Source: Actinotalea subterranea (GTDB taxonomy: Bacteria > Actinomycetota > Actinomycetes > Actinomycetales > Cellulomonadaceae). Taken from it: a DNA stretch of 64,000 bases. Shown here one piece after another: positions 45,904 through 54,917 of this stretch. The notes beneath the pieces were generated by a model that saw only the letters and a program-made list of their open reading frames with translations, did not search any database and was not told the origin of the DNA. Every line of letters begins with the position of its first letter. Positions within the stretch are counted from its first letter, which is position 1. The position numbers were made by a program, and so were the translations under genes. The stretch is taken from assembly GCF_008364845.1 (NCBI RefSeq), contig NZ_VTTP01000004.1:124001-188000 (forward strand), read 5' to 3'.

Positions 45904-47100
45904 GTGACTCCACCGGCAGACGGACCGCACCGCCGACCGCGCGCCCTGTGGGTGGGCACCTACCCGCCCGACGGGCCGGAGGGCGAGCCCGACCGCGGCG
46001 AGGGCATCTGGCGCGTGCTGCTCGACCCGGCCACCGGGGCGCTCGCCGGGCACCTGGTCACCGGGTCGCCCGCGCCGTCGTTCCTCGCCCTGAGCCCCGA
46101 CGGTGCGACGCTCTACGCGGTGGGGGAGACGGTGCCCGGCACCGTCACGGCGTTCGACGTGCTGCCCGACGGCGGGCTCGCGCTGCGCGGGCGTGTCGGC
46201 AGCGGGGGCGACTCGCCCTGCCACGTCGTCGTCGCACCGGACGGCCGCACCCTGTACGTGAGCAACTACGGGTCGGGCTCCCTCGCCGTGCTCCCCCTCG
46301 CGGCCGACGGCGCGTTCTCCCACGAGGTCGAGCGGGCCGGCGGGCCTGTCCAGGTGCTCGACGGAGCCGGGTCGGGCCCGCGCGCCGACCGCCAGGAGGG
46401 ACCGCACGCGCACTTCGCGCTCCTCGCGCCCGGCGGGCGGCACGTGCTCGTCGCCGACCTCGGCGCGGACGAGCTGCGCAGGTACCGCGTCCTGGACGAC
46501 GGCCTCCTCGCCGCCGACGGCGTCGCTTGCCGCTTCGCGCCCGGCACGGGCCCCCGGCACCTCGCGGTCGGGCCCGGAGACCACCTCTACGTGGTCGGTG
46601 AGCTCACCGCGACCCTGCACGTGCTCGCCTGGGACGCGGCGACGGGGACCGCGACCGAGCTCGCGACCGTCCCGGCGTGCCACAGCCCGGTCGTCAGCGG
46701 CACCCACCAGTACCCCGCGCACCCGGTGGTCGTCGGCGACCGGCTGCTCGTGACCGTCCGCGGGGCGGACGTCGTGGCGGAGCACGTGCTGCACGACGGC
46801 GGTCGGCGCCTCGCGCACGTGCGGGACGTCTCCGTGGGCGGCGCCTGGCCACGCCACGTCGCGGCCGTCGACGTCGGGGGCGAGCCGCTCGCCGGTGCGG
46901 GCGCGGTCGGTGCCCACGCCGGTGCGGGCACAGTCGGCACCGGCCCACGCACCTGGCTCGTCGTCGCCGTGCAGAACGGCGGCCGGCTCACGTCCCTCGC
47001 GCACGACCACGCGGGCCTGACCGCGGCGCCCCACGGCGGCCAGGCCGGGGACGGCGCGCTCGACGTGCCGTTCCCGGCGTGCGTCCTCGAGGCGCGCTGA
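45904..47100 (+). CDS. Lactonase-family beta-propeller protein (6-phosphogluconolactonase-like)
   Basis: A 398-aa seven-bladed propeller of the YbhE/Pgl lactonase family: LWVGTYPPDGP, LALSPDGATLYAVGE, GDSPCHVVVAPDGRTLYVSNYGSGSLAVLPLAADG (in parts), GPHAHFALLAPGGRHVLVADLGADELRRY, TGPRHLAVGPGDHLYVVGEL and STCVL-like end. Family members hydrolyse 6-phosphogluconolactone or related sugar lactones; a link to the adjacent xylose/pentose genes is possible but not shown. An Ala/Gly-rich repeat (GAGAVGAHAGAGTVG) interrupts the last third. Confidence 0.85.
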   Translation: MTPPADGPHRRPRALWVGTYPPDGPEGEPDRGEGIWRVLLDPATGALAGHLVTGSPAPSFLALSPDGATLYAVGETVPGTVTAFDVLPDGGLALRGRVGSGGDSPCHVVVAPDGRTLYVSNYGSGSLAVLPLAADGAFSHEVERAGGPVQVLDGAGSGPRADRQEGPHAHFALLAPGGRHVLVADLGADELRRYRVLDDGLLAADGVACRFAPGTGPRHLAVGPGDHLYVVGELTATLHVLAWDAATGTATELATVPACHSPVVSGTHQYPAHPVVVGDRLLVTVRGADVVAEHVLHDGGRRLAHVRDVSVGGAWPRHVAAVDVGGEPLAGAGAVGAHAGAGTVGTGPRTWLVVAVQNGGRLTSLAHDHAGLTAAPHGGQAGDGALDVPFPACVLEAR

Positions 47101-47271
47101 CCGGACACCCGCCGGGGTGATCCTGCGCACACTGCGGGGCGCGGCCCCGCGGTGCGCGCGTCCGCGGGCCGTACGTCGGACGCGCCTGTGCGCCGTGCCG
47201 ACGGATACTGGGAGTGCCCGGACGCACGCCCGGGCGCCGCCAGCATCCGTCGAGGCACCGGGAGGGACGCG

Positions 47272-48627
47272 ATGACCCGCGAGGGGACGCGCGTGGCCAT
47301 GCTCTCCGTGCACACGTCGCCGCTGGACCAGCCGGGTGTCGGTGACGCCGGTGGCATGAACGTCTACGTGACCGGCCTCGCGCAGGCCCTCGCGGCACGC
47401 GGCGCCGAGGTCGAGATCTTCACGCGCGCCACCTCGTCGGAGCTCGCCGAGATCGTGCCCGTGAGCGACGGCGTCGTCGTCCACCACGTGCCGGCCGGGC
47501 CGTACGAGGGCCTGGACAAGACGGAGCTGCCGGGTCAGCTGTGCGCCTTCACCGCGGGTGTCCTGCGCACCGAGGCGGCGCGCGCACCGCGGTCCTACGA
47601 CGTCGTGCACTCGCACTACTGGCTGTCCGGGCACGTCGGCTGGCTCGCGGCCGACCGGTGGGACGTCCCGCTCGTCCACACGATGCACACCCTCGCCAAG
47701 GTCAAGAACGCGGCCCTCGCGCCCGGCGACGCGCCGGAGCCCGCGGGCCGGGTCATCGGTGAGGAGCAGGTCGTCGCCGCCGCGCACGCGCTCGTCGCGA
47801 GCACGGCCGAGGAGGCGTCCGACCTGGTCGACCTGTACGACGCGGACCCCGCGGCCGTGCACGTGGTGGCACCCGGCGTCGACCTCGACCTCTTCCACCC
47901 GGGCACGACCGACCTGGGACCCGCGGGCCTGGCGTCCGCGCAGGCGACGGCGCGGACCGAGCTCGGTCTGGCGGCCGACGAGCCGCTCGTGCTCTTCGCG
48001 GGTCGCATCCAGCCGCTCAAGGCGCCCGACGTCCTGGTCCGGGCGCTCGCGGAGCTCGGCGAGCGGGGCCGGCCCGTCCCGCGGCTCGTCCTCCTCGGCG
48101 GGCCGAGCGGGGCGCGCCACGGCCTGGACGAGCTGCACGCGCTCGCCGCCCGCCTCGGGGTCGCCGACCGGGTCCACGTCCACCCGCCCGTCGAGCGTGG
48201 CCTCCTCGCGCGCTGGTTCCGGGCGGCCGACGTCGTGGCCGTGCCCTCGCGCAGCGAGTCGTTCGGCCTGGTCGCGGCCGAGGCCCAGGCCTGCGGGACA
48301 CCGGTCGTCGCGGCGGGCGTCGGCGGCCTGCGCACGGTCGTGGCCGACGGCGTCTCCGGTCAGCTCGTCCGCGGGCACGACCCCCACCGGTGGGCCCGCG
48401 TGCTCGGCGACCTGCTCGCCGACCCCGCGCGCCGCGCGAGCCTCGGCGCGGGTGCCGCCCGCAACGGCCGGCGCCTCGGCTGGGACGCCGCGGCCGCCTC
48501 CATGCTCAAGGTCTACGACCTCGCGGCGGGCCGCCTCGCCGACGAGCGCTCACGCTCGCGGGACGTGCCCACGGGCCCGAGGTCCCGCAGCCTGCCGCGC
48601 GCCGATGCGGCAGGATGGCAGGCATGA
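47272..48627 (+). CDS. mshA: D-inositol-3-phosphate glycosyltransferase
   Basis: First step of mycothiol synthesis: transfers GlcNAc from UDP-GlcNAc to 1L-myo-inositol-1-phosphate. 451 aa, GT4 fold: [68 protein letters not shown] and [32 protein letters not shown] (in parts, the EX7E nucleotide-sugar site). ATG 47272 has GGGAGGG upstream; the frame extends to 47152 without support. The stop overlaps gpm (ATGA). Mycothiol is the actinobacterial replacement for glutathione. Confidence 0.95.
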   Translation: MTREGTRVAMLSVHTSPLDQPGVGDAGGMNVYVTGLAQALAARGAEVEIFTRATSSELAEIVPVSDGVVVHHVPAGPYEGLDKTELPGQLCAFTAGVLRTEAARAPRSYDVVHSHYWLSGHVGWLAADRWDVPLVHTMHTLAKVKNAALAPGDAPEPAGRVIGEEQVVAAAHALVASTAEEASDLVDLYDADPAAVHVVAPGVDLDLFHPGTTDLGPAGLASAQATARTELGLAADEPLVLFAGRIQPLKAPDVLVRALAELGERGRPVPRLVLLGGPSGARHGLDELHALAARLGVADRVHVHPPVERGLLARWFRAADVVAVPSRSESFGLVAAEAQACGTPVVAAGVGGLRTVVADGVSGQLVRGHDPHRWARVLGDLLADPARRASLGAGAARNGRRLGWDAAAASMLKVYDLAAGRLADERSRSRDVPTGPRSRSLPRADAAGWQA

Positions 48628-49361
48628 CCTACACCCTTGTGCTGCTCCGCCACGGCGAGAGCGAGTGGAACGCGAAGAACCTGTTCACCGGCTGGGTCGA
48701 CGTCGCGCTCTCCGAGAAGGGCGTGGCCGAGGCCACGCGTGGCGGGACCCTCCTGACGGACGCGGGCGTGCTGCCCGACGTCGTGCACACCTCCCTCCTG
48801 CGCCGCGCCATCACCACGGCGAACCTGGCGCTCGACGCGGCCGACCGCCACTGGATCCCGGTCAAGCGCAGCTGGCGCCTCAACGAGCGTCACTACGGTG
48901 CGCTCCAGGGCAAGGACAAGAAGCAGACGCTCGCCGAGTTCGGCGAGGAGCAGTTCATGCTGTGGCGCCGCTCCTACGACGTCCCGCCGCCGGACATCGC
49001 GCTCGGCTCGGAGTTCTCGCAGGACACGGACCCGCGCTACGCCGGGATCGAGCCCGTCCTCGCCGAGTGCCTCAAGGACGTCCTCGAGCGCGCCCTGCCG
49101 TACTGGACCAGCGACATCGTGCCGGACCTCCAGGAGGGCAAGACCGTCCTCGTCGCCGCGCACGGCAACTCGCTGCGCGCGATCGTCAAGTACCTCGACG
49201 ACATCGACGACGAGTCGATCGCCGGGCTCAACATCCCCACGGGCATCCCGCTGCTCTACGAGCTGGACGAGAACTTCAAGCCCGTCACCAAGGGTGGCAC
49301 GTACCTCGACCCCGACGCCGCCGCCGAGGCGATCAAGGCTGTCGCGAACCAGGGCCGGTAG
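48624..49361 (+). CDS. gpmA: 2,3-bisphosphoglycerate-dependent phosphoglycerate mutase
   Basis: Interconverts 3- and 2-phosphoglycerate. 245 aa. Phospho-His in [18 protein letters not shown], then [32 protein letters not shown], and second His in [17 protein letters not shown]. All canonical dPGM residues are kept. ATG 48624 overlaps mshA. An 11-bp hairpin (49380-49417) follows, then a paralogue. Confidence 0.96.
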   Translation: MTYTLVLLRHGESEWNAKNLFTGWVDVALSEKGVAEATRGGTLLTDAGVLPDVVHTSLLRRAITTANLALDAADRHWIPVKRSWRLNERHYGALQGKDKKQTLAEFGEEQFMLWRRSYDVPPPDIALGSEFSQDTDPRYAGIEPVLAECLKDVLERALPYWTSDIVPDLQEGKTVLVAAHGNSLRAIVKYLDDIDDESIAGLNIPTGIPLLYELDENFKPVTKGGTYLDPDAAAEAIKAVANQGR

Positions 49362-49379
49362 GCACCACCGCTCGACCGT

Positions 49380-49417
49380 ACGACGGCCCGTCGCCCCCCA
49401 CGGCGGCGGGCCGTCGT
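49380..49417 (+). terminator. Hairpin between the two phosphoglycerate mutase genes
   Basis: ACGACGGCCCG and CGGGCCGTCGT, 11-bp stem, 16-nt loop, 18 nt after the first gpm stop. Probable terminator or attenuator. Confidence 0.65.
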
Positions 49418-49463
49418 GCCTCACCCGGCCCACCGGTCCTCCGCCCGACCGAGGAGAGCTGCG

Positions 49464-50213
49464 ATGACGTTGACGCTCGTGCTGCTGCGGCACGGCCAGA
49501 GCGAGGGCAACGCCCAGGGCGTGTTCACCGGCTGGCAGGACGTGCCGCTGACCGAGCTGGGCCTGGACCAGGCCCGCCGGGCGGGCCACCTCCTCGCGGA
49601 CGCGGGTCTGCTGCCCGACGTGGTCCACACGTCGCTGCGGCGCCGCGCCATCACGACCGCGAACCTGGCGCTCGACGCGGCCGACCGGCACTGGATCCCG
49701 GTCGCGCGCAGCTGGCGGCTCAACGAACGCCACTACGGTGCGCTCCAGGGCAAGGACAAGCGGCAGGTCCGCGAGGAGTACGGGGACGACGCGTTCCAGG
49801 CGTGGCGTCGCTCGTACGCGACCGCGCCGCCCGCGCTCGACCCGGCACTGGCCGCGCAGACCGACCTCGCGGCGGGCCACGCCCGGCCCACGGGCGAGCC
49901 GACCATCCTCTCCGAGGCGCTGCGTGACGTCGTCGCCCGGGCCCTGCCGTACTGGCAGGACGCGATCGTGCCTGACCTGCGCACCGGTCGGGTGGTGCTC
50001 GTCGCGGCGCACGGCAACTCGATCCGGGCGCTGCTCAAGTACATCGACCGGATCTCCGACGAGGCCATCGCGGCGCTCGAGGTGCCCAACGGCATCCCCC
50101 TGCGCTACGACCTCGACGAGGTGTCGCTCGAGCCTCGGGTCCCCGGCGGGGTGTACCTGGACGCCGGTGCCGCGCGTGAGGCGATCGCGGCCGCGGCGCA
50201 CATCGGCCGCTGA
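49464..50213 (+). CDS. Second phosphoglycerate mutase paralogue
   Basis: A 249-aa homologue of the preceding gene, with long shared runs ([31 protein letters not shown]). Phospho-His (LLRHGQSEGNAQGVFTGW), the AAHGNS histidine and the LQGKDK loop are kept, but positions in the active-site loop differ (RHGQSEGN against RHGESEWN), and the middle helix region (ATAPPALDPALAAQTDLAAG) diverges. Likely a tandem duplicate with altered substrate or regulation. GAGGAGAGCTGCG precedes ATG 49464. Confidence 0.9.
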   Translation: MTLTLVLLRHGQSEGNAQGVFTGWQDVPLTELGLDQARRAGHLLADAGLLPDVVHTSLRRRAITTANLALDAADRHWIPVARSWRLNERHYGALQGKDKRQVREEYGDDAFQAWRRSYATAPPALDPALAAQTDLAAGHARPTGEPTILSEALRDVVARALPYWQDAIVPDLRTGRVVLVAAHGNSIRALLKYIDRISDEAIAALEVPNGIPLRYDLDEVSLEPRVPGGVYLDAGAAREAIAAAAHIGR

Positions 50214-50230
50214 GCCGTCGTCGGCTGCTC

Positions 50231-50707
50231 TCAGCCGGCCGCGGCGCCGTCCGCCGCGCCCGGCTCGGTGCCGTCCGCCGGGCCGAGCTCCTCGAAGAGC
50301 GTGAGCTGGAGGCCCGCGGGCCCCTCGAGCCTCGCGTTCAGAGAGCGCCAGGGCGTGCGCGTGGGCCGTGCGAGGACCTCGGCGCCCGCGGCCTCCAGGC
50401 GGCCGGTCGCCTCGGTCGCGTCGGGGACCTCGAACGCGACGCGGACGTGACCCGCGACGCGGCGCCCCACCTCGACGTCGTCGATGAACTCGGCCTGCGC
50501 GGGGTCCGCGATCTCGAGGGTCGCGCGTCCGGCCTCGAGGATCGTCACGCGGCCGTCCTCGCTCGCGTACGCGGCGCGCTCCGGCAGCCCGAGGGCGTCC
50601 CGGTAGAAGGCGAGGGCCGCGTCGTAGTCCTGCGCGGTCACCACGAGCCGGAGCTCGCGGACCGCGGCCGGTGTCGTGTCCCGGGCGTCGTCGTCAGGAG
50701 TCGTCAT
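50231..50707 (-). CDS. VOC-family (glyoxalase-like) protein
   Basis: A 158-aa protein with the paired beta-alpha-beta-beta-beta modules of the vicinal oxygen chelate fold (LRLVVTAQDYDAALAFYRDALGLPERAAY; GHVRVAFEVPDATEATGRLEAAGAEVLA). Substrate cannot be inferred: candidates are glyoxalase, dioxygenase or antibiotic-binding activities. Both ends are low-complexity Asp/Ala/Gly. Single gene between gpm2 and phoU, on the minus strand. Confidence 0.85.
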   Translation of the reverse strand: MTTPDDDARDTTPAAVRELRLVVTAQDYDAALAFYRDALGLPERAAYASEDGRVTILEAGRATLEIADPAQAEFIDDVEVGRRVAGHVRVAFEVPDATEATGRLEAAGAEVLARPTRTPWRSLNARLEGPAGLQLTLFEELGPADGTEPGAADGAAAG

Positions 50708-50785
50708 GCTGGGGCAACGCCGGCTGCCCGGGCGCGGATTCCCCGGGCCGGACCACGCGTCGGCGCGGCCCGCCCAGGGTCGCCG

Positions 50786-51439
50786 TCAGCCGCGGTCGTC
50801 GGCGAAGTCGCCCGTGACGAGGTACACGACGCGCCGTGCCACGGAGACGCCGTGGTCACCGAAACGCTCGAAGTACCGCGCGCACAGGGTGACGTCGACG
50901 GTCTCCTGCGCCGTGAGCGACTGCGTGCCGCCGAGCGTCGCGCCGAACGTCTCGGCGTGGAGGCGGTCCAGCTTGTCGTCGTCGCGCTCGATCTCCTCGG
51001 CCAGTGCGAGGTCGTGCGAGGCGAGGACGGTCGTGACGCGCTGCGCGACGCTCACCGCGCTCGCGTGCATCTCCGCGAACGTGCTCTCGAGGTCCGCGGG
51101 GATCGCCTTGGCCGGGTAGCGCAGGCGTGCGACGGCGGCGACGTGCCGCGCGAGGTCACCCATCCGCTCGAGCGACGAGCTCATCCGCAGGGCGGAGACG
51201 ACCACGCGCAGGTCGCGCGCCACGGGCTGCTGCTGGGCGATGAGCAGCACGCAGCGCTCGTCCAGGTCTCGCTCGATGGCGTCGATCGTGTGGTCGTCGG
51301 CGATGACGCTCTCGGCGAGGGCGAGGTCTGCCGTGAGCAGAGCCGTCCCGGCCGAGGAGATGGCCGACTCGACCAGGCGGCTCATGGCCGTCAGGTCCTC
51401 GCCGAGCGCTGTGAGCTCGGCGGTGAAGATGTCCCGCAT
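50786..51439 (-). CDS. phoU: PhoU phosphate-signalling protein
   Basis: A 217-aa double three-helix-bundle protein: MRDIFTAELTALGEDLTAMSRLVESAI, ARDLRVVVSALRMSSSLERMGDLARHVA and YFERFGDHGVSVARRVVYLVTG. It links the Pst transporter to the SenX3 kinase and limits Pi uptake. ATG 51439 has GGAGAGGG upstream. The longer open frame seen upstream is an antisense shadow. A PHO box lies at 51491-51523, 52 nt upstream. Confidence 0.96.
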   Translation of the reverse strand: MRDIFTAELTALGEDLTAMSRLVESAISSAGTALLTADLALAESVIADDHTIDAIERDLDERCVLLIAQQQPVARDLRVVVSALRMSSSLERMGDLARHVAAVARLRYPAKAIPADLESTFAEMHASAVSVAQRVTTVLASHDLALAEEIERDDDKLDRLHAETFGATLGGTQSLTAQETVDVTLCARYFERFGDHGVSVARRVVYLVTGDFADDRG

Positions 51440-51490
51440 CCGATCCCTCTCCGTTCGCTGCAGCCAGAACCGTGCCAGTGCCGGCGGTCG

Positions 51491-51523
51491 GGCAGGTGAA
51501 CGCGGAGCCACCCGCAGGTGAAC
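51491..51523 (-). promoter_or_regulatory. PHO box upstream of phoU
   Basis: Read on the minus strand: GTTCACCTGCG, GGTGGCTCCGC, GTTCACCTGCC, i.e. three 11-bp units whose outer two carry GTTCACC. This equals the direct-repeat unit bound by actinobacterial PhoP/RegX3-type regulators. Confidence 0.75.
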
Positions 51524-51682
51524 ATCGGCGCACGGGCGGGCCAACGACCGTCGACCCGCCGCCCGGCCGTGGGCCGGACCTGGCACGACCGTACTTGCTC
51601 GAGGAGCACGCGGTCGCCTGTGGCGCTGGACGGCGGGGCGGACGGCCGGGCGGACGGCGGGGCGGGCGCGGGTCGCAACGGC

Positions 51683-51688
51683 CATACT
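51683..51688 (+). promoter_or_regulatory. Weak -10 box CATACT before the metallopeptidase-like gene
   Basis: CATACT ends six nucleotides before ATG 51695, the same spacing as other leaderless candidates, but with C for T in the first position. Confidence 0.35.
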
Positions 51689-51694
51689 TGCGCC

Positions 51695-52864
51695 ATGGAC
51701 GAGCAGCCGGTGGGGGCGCGGCGGGTGTCGCGACGGCGACGGAACCTCCTGGTGGGAGGCGTCGCCGCGCTCGTGCTCGTGCTCGTCGTGGCCCTGGGGC
51801 TGTCGGGCCTCGCGGGCCAGCGCCGCCTCGCGGACGCGCAGGAGGAGTTCCGGGCCGCGGCGACGGAGGTCGTGGCAGCGGCGGCGCAGGCGCAGGACGC
51901 GTCCGCGCGGCTGGCGGAGGCCGTCGACGCGGCGAACGCCGACCTCGCCGTGGCGCAGGCCGCGCTCGCGGCCGCCGAGGACGGCTACGTGCCCGCGGCG
52001 GAGAAGACCGCACTCCAGACCGCCGCGCAGCAGGCGACCGACGTCGTGACGGCCGCGGCCCCGCAGCCGCTCGAGCCCACGCGCCGGTCGAAGCCCGACG
52101 ACGCCGCCGAGGCGCTCGCTCTCGCCGAGTCCCTGCGGGCGCGGAGCGCGGAGCTGGAGCAGGCCGCCGAGGCCGACGCCGAGCAGGTCACGGCGGTCCA
52201 GGCCGCGGTCGAGGCGACGCGTGCAGCCGGTGGTGCGCTCACCGCGGGTCTGCCCGCCGCCGCCGAGGCGGTGCTCGCGGCCAACCCCTCGACGGGTCAG
52301 CTCGCCCGGCTGGGCCTGCTCGACGTGGTCGAGACCCTGCCCGCGGCGGACGACTGGGACGAGGCGGCGGCCGCTGCCGTCGCGACGTACGTCTCGGCCG
52401 CGCACGCCGTCGAGGAGTCGCACGCGGCCGAGGAGGCCGAGAAGGCCGGACCGCTGCGCGAGCGCCGCATCGAGGTCGAGACGTTCGCGCGGTCCATCGC
52501 CGGGGGCGTGCCGCTCGACTTCGACTGGGCGACGATCGTCAACGGGTTCGGTCAGGGCGGGAGCCACGGCGGCACGGCCACGTGGGACCCGGCGTACGGC
52601 GGCTTCACGACGATCGCCCTCTCCGACAGCATCGCGGCGAGCTGGGGCACGGAGCCCGCGGGGCGGGCGGTCACGGTGCACGAGGTCGGCCACGCGATCG
52701 CGGCGAAGTGCTACGACATGTTCAGCACCTCGTTCAACGGCGAGCCCGAGACGTGGGCGACGGCCTGGGCGATCGGCATGGGGTACGACACGAACGGCAG
52801 CGGCGAGTCCCTGTACGGCCGCCCGTCGGACGACCTCATCGCCCTGTCCACGCAGTGCCGCTGA
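51695..52864 (+). CDS. Membrane-anchored protein with HEVGH motif, putative metallopeptidase
   Basis: A 389-aa protein: basic cytosolic N-terminus, one TM at ~18-40 (LLVGGVAALVLVLVVALGLSGLAG), a long Ala/Glu-rich coiled coil (~42-280), and a C-terminal domain with HEVGHAIAAKCYDMF (HExxH at 329-333) and EPETWATAW ~20 residues later that may provide the third zinc ligand. Topology puts the domain outside the cell. No family recognised. It sits between phoU and senX3 and near PHO boxes, so phosphate control is possible. The final Cys could pair with the Cys after HEVGH. Confidence 0.65.
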   Translation: MDEQPVGARRVSRRRRNLLVGGVAALVLVLVVALGLSGLAGQRRLADAQEEFRAAATEVVAAAAQAQDASARLAEAVDAANADLAVAQAALAAAEDGYVPAAEKTALQTAAQQATDVVTAAAPQPLEPTRRSKPDDAAEALALAESLRARSAELEQAAEADAEQVTAVQAAVEATRAAGGALTAGLPAAAEAVLAANPSTGQLARLGLLDVVETLPAADDWDEAAAAAVATYVSAAHAVEESHAAEEAEKAGPLRERRIEVETFARSIAGGVPLDFDWATIVNGFGQGGSHGGTATWDPAYGGFTTIALSDSIAASWGTEPAGRAVTVHEVGHAIAAKCYDMFSTSFNGEPETWATAWAIGMGYDTNGSGESLYGRPSDDLIALSTQCR

Positions 52865-52929
52865 CCGCACGGGTCCGCGACGTCGCTCCGTGGGCCGCGG
52901 TGGACCGCTGTTGGCACAGTGGGCGACCT

Positions 52930-52973
52930 GGTGACGCGCCGGTGAACGGCGCCCCGCCGGCGCGTGAACTTCT
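52930..52973 (+). promoter_or_regulatory. PHO box upstream of senX3
   Basis: Four 11-bp units GGTGACGCGCC, GGTGAACGGCG, CCCCGCCGGCG, CGTGAACTTCT; three contain GGTGAC/GGTGAAC/CGTGAAC in register, the complement orientation of GTTCACC. It lies ~57 nt before the senX3 -10 box, implying control of the two-component genes by their own product. Confidence 0.65.
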
Positions 52974-53029
52974 CACCCCGGCATCCCCGGTGACCTGCCC
53001 GGGAGCACCACGGCGGGGTCGAGCGACCG

Positions 53030-53035
53030 TACTGT
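53030..53035 (+). promoter_or_regulatory. -10 box TACTGT, leaderless start of senX3
   Basis: TACTGT, six nucleotides (GAGCGC), GTG at 53042. Confidence 0.55.
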
Positions 53036-53041
53036 GAGCGC

Positions 53042-54202
53042 GTGATCGATGGGATGACCGCGCTCGTCGCGGGTCTGCTGGGTCTTGCCGTCGGGCTCGT
53101 CGCCGCGCTCGCATTCCGCTTCAGCGAGCGGGAGCAGCAGGCGGGGCCCCCGACGCCGGAGCCCGAGGTCGACGACGGCACGACGGCCGTGCTCGCGGTG
53201 CTGCGCTCGGCCGCTGTCGTGACGACGACGGACGGGCGCGTGCTGCGGGCGAGTGCCGCGGCCCACGCGTACGGCCTCGTGCGTGACGACAGGGTGGTGC
53301 ACGACGCCGTGCGCGACCTGCTGGGGGACGTCGCGCGCGACGGCGAGATCCGCGACGCCGAGCTCGAGCTGCCGCGTGGACCGCTCGGCGGAGGGACCGT
53401 CCTCCTCCAGCTACGGGCCGCGCCGCTGGGCATCCGGCACCTGCTGCTCCTCGCCGAGGACCGGACCGAGGCGCGTCGCGTCGAGGCGATCCGCCGCGAC
53501 TTCGTGGTCAACGTGTCCCACGAGCTCAAGACGCCCGTCGGAGCGCTGTCGCTGCTCGCCGAGACGGTCGAGCAGGCGGCCGACGACCCGGAGGCCGTCC
53601 GCAGGTTCGCGACGCGGATCCAGACCGAGGTCACCCGCCTGTCCCGCCTGGTCCAGGAGATCATCGAGCTGTCCCGGCTCCAGGTCGAGGAGCCCCTCGG
53701 CAAGGCGCACGCCGTTCCGCTCGACGCCGTCGTCGGCGAGGCCGTGGACCGGGCACGCACGGGCGCGAGCGCGAAGTCCATCGAGATCCACGCGGGCGGT
53801 GACTCGGGTGCGCACGTGTGGGGCGACCACGACCTGCTCGTGACGGCGGTCCGCAACCTCCTGGACAACGCCGTGGCGTACTCCGAGGAAGGCACGCGCA
53901 TCGCGGTCGGCACCACCGTCAAGGTGGACGAGGGCCTCGTCGAGGTCGCCGTCGTCGACCAGGGCATCGGCATCCCGGCCGAGGCCCAGTCCCGCCTGTT
54001 CGAGCGCTTCTACCGGGTGGACCCGGCTCGCTCGCGCGACACGGGCGGCACGGGCCTGGGCCTGAGCATCGTCAAGCACGTGGCCGCGGACCACGGCGGC
54101 GAGGTCACGGTATGGTCCGAGCCGGGTCAGGGGTCCACCTTCACCATCCGTCTCCCGCTCGCGGGCCCGAGCGCCGCACCCTCTGAAGGAGTTCGTCGAT
54201 GA
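53042..54202 (+). CDS. senX3: Phosphate-sensing histidine kinase
   Basis: A 386-aa membrane kinase. One TM at ~5-25, a PAS-like region (~48-140), HisKA with phospho-acceptor His160 in RRDFVVNVSHELKTPVGALSLLAE (in part), HATPase with N-box LLDNAVAYSEEG, DQGIGIPAEAQSRLFERFYRVD and GTGLGLSIVKHVAADHGG. With RegX3 it senses phosphate through PhoU/Pst. The stop overlaps regX3. GTG 53042 is supported by the leaderless promoter; ATG 53054 is an alternative. Confidence 0.94.
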   Translation: MIDGMTALVAGLLGLAVGLVAALAFRFSEREQQAGPPTPEPEVDDGTTAVLAVLRSAAVVTTTDGRVLRASAAAHAYGLVRDDRVVHDAVRDLLGDVARDGEIRDAELELPRGPLGGGTVLLQLRAAPLGIRHLLLLAEDRTEARRVEAIRRDFVVNVSHELKTPVGALSLLAETVEQAADDPEAVRRFATRIQTEVTRLSRLVQEIIELSRLQVEEPLGKAHAVPLDAVVGEAVDRARTGASAKSIEIHAGGDSGAHVWGDHDLLVTAVRNLLDNAVAYSEEGTRIAVGTTVKVDEGLVEVAVVDQGIGIPAEAQSRLFERFYRVDPARSRDTGGTGLGLSIVKHVAADHGGEVTVWSEPGQGSTFTIRLPLAGPSAAPSEGVRR

Positions 54203-54885
54203 CGCGCATCCTCGTGGTCGAGGACGAGGAGTCCTACCGCGACCCGCTGTCCTACCTGCTGCGCAAGGAGGGCTTCGAGGTCTCGGTCGCCGCGACCGGG
54301 CCGGAGGCGCTCGCGGAGTTCGACAGGGGCGGCGCGGACCTCGTCCTCCTCGACCTGATGCTCCCGGGTCTGAGCGGCACCGAGGTGTGCCGCCAGCTGC
54401 GGCAGCGCAGCACCGTGCCCGTCATCATGCTGACCGCGAAGGACAGCGAGATCGACAAGGTCGTGGGGCTCGAGATCGGCGCGGACGACTACGTGACCAA
54501 GCCGTACTCCTCGCGCGAGCTCCTCGCCCGGATCCGGGCCGTGCTCCGGCGGCAGTCCGACGCGGGCCCCGTCGACGACGAGGTGCTCGAGGTGGGCGGC
54601 CTGCGCCTGGACCCCGACCGCCACACGGTCGAGGTCGAGGGCGACGCGACGGCGTTCCCGCTCAAGGAGTTCGAGCTGCTCGAGCTCCTCATGCGCAACG
54701 CCGGCCGTGTCCTGACGCGCGGTCAGCTCATCGACCGGGTGTGGGGCTCGGACTACGTGGGCGACACGAAGACGCTCGACGTCCACGTGAAGCGCATCCG
54801 CGCGAAGATCGAGGGCGACCCCGCGAACCCGGTACGTCTGCTGACCGTGCGCGGCCTGGGCTACAAGCTCGCCGACGCGGACTGA
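54199..54885 (+). CDS. regX3: Phosphate-response regulator
   Basis: A 228-aa OmpR/PhoB-type activator. Receiver with acidic pair ED (residues 8-11), phospho-acceptor Asp52 in LVLLDLMLPGLSG, Thr/Lys switch in VIMLTAKDSE and YVTKPYSSRELLARI; winged-helix DNA-binding domain with FPLKEFELLELLMRNAGRVLTR and VDVHVKRIRAKIE-type recognition helix. It is predicted to bind the 11-bp repeats in front of phoU, senX3 and pstS. Confidence 0.96.
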   Translation: MTRILVVEDEESYRDPLSYLLRKEGFEVSVAATGPEALAEFDRGGADLVLLDLMLPGLSGTEVCRQLRQRSTVPVIMLTAKDSEIDKVVGLEIGADDYVTKPYSSRELLARIRAVLRRQSDAGPVDDEVLEVGGLRLDPDRHTVEVEGDATAFPLKEFELLELLMRNAGRVLTRGQLIDRVWGSDYVGDTKTLDVHVKRIRAKIEGDPANPVRLLTVRGLGYKLADAD

Positions 54886-54917
54886 GCGGCGGGCGTCGGC
54901 GCGAGTCGTCCACCGCT

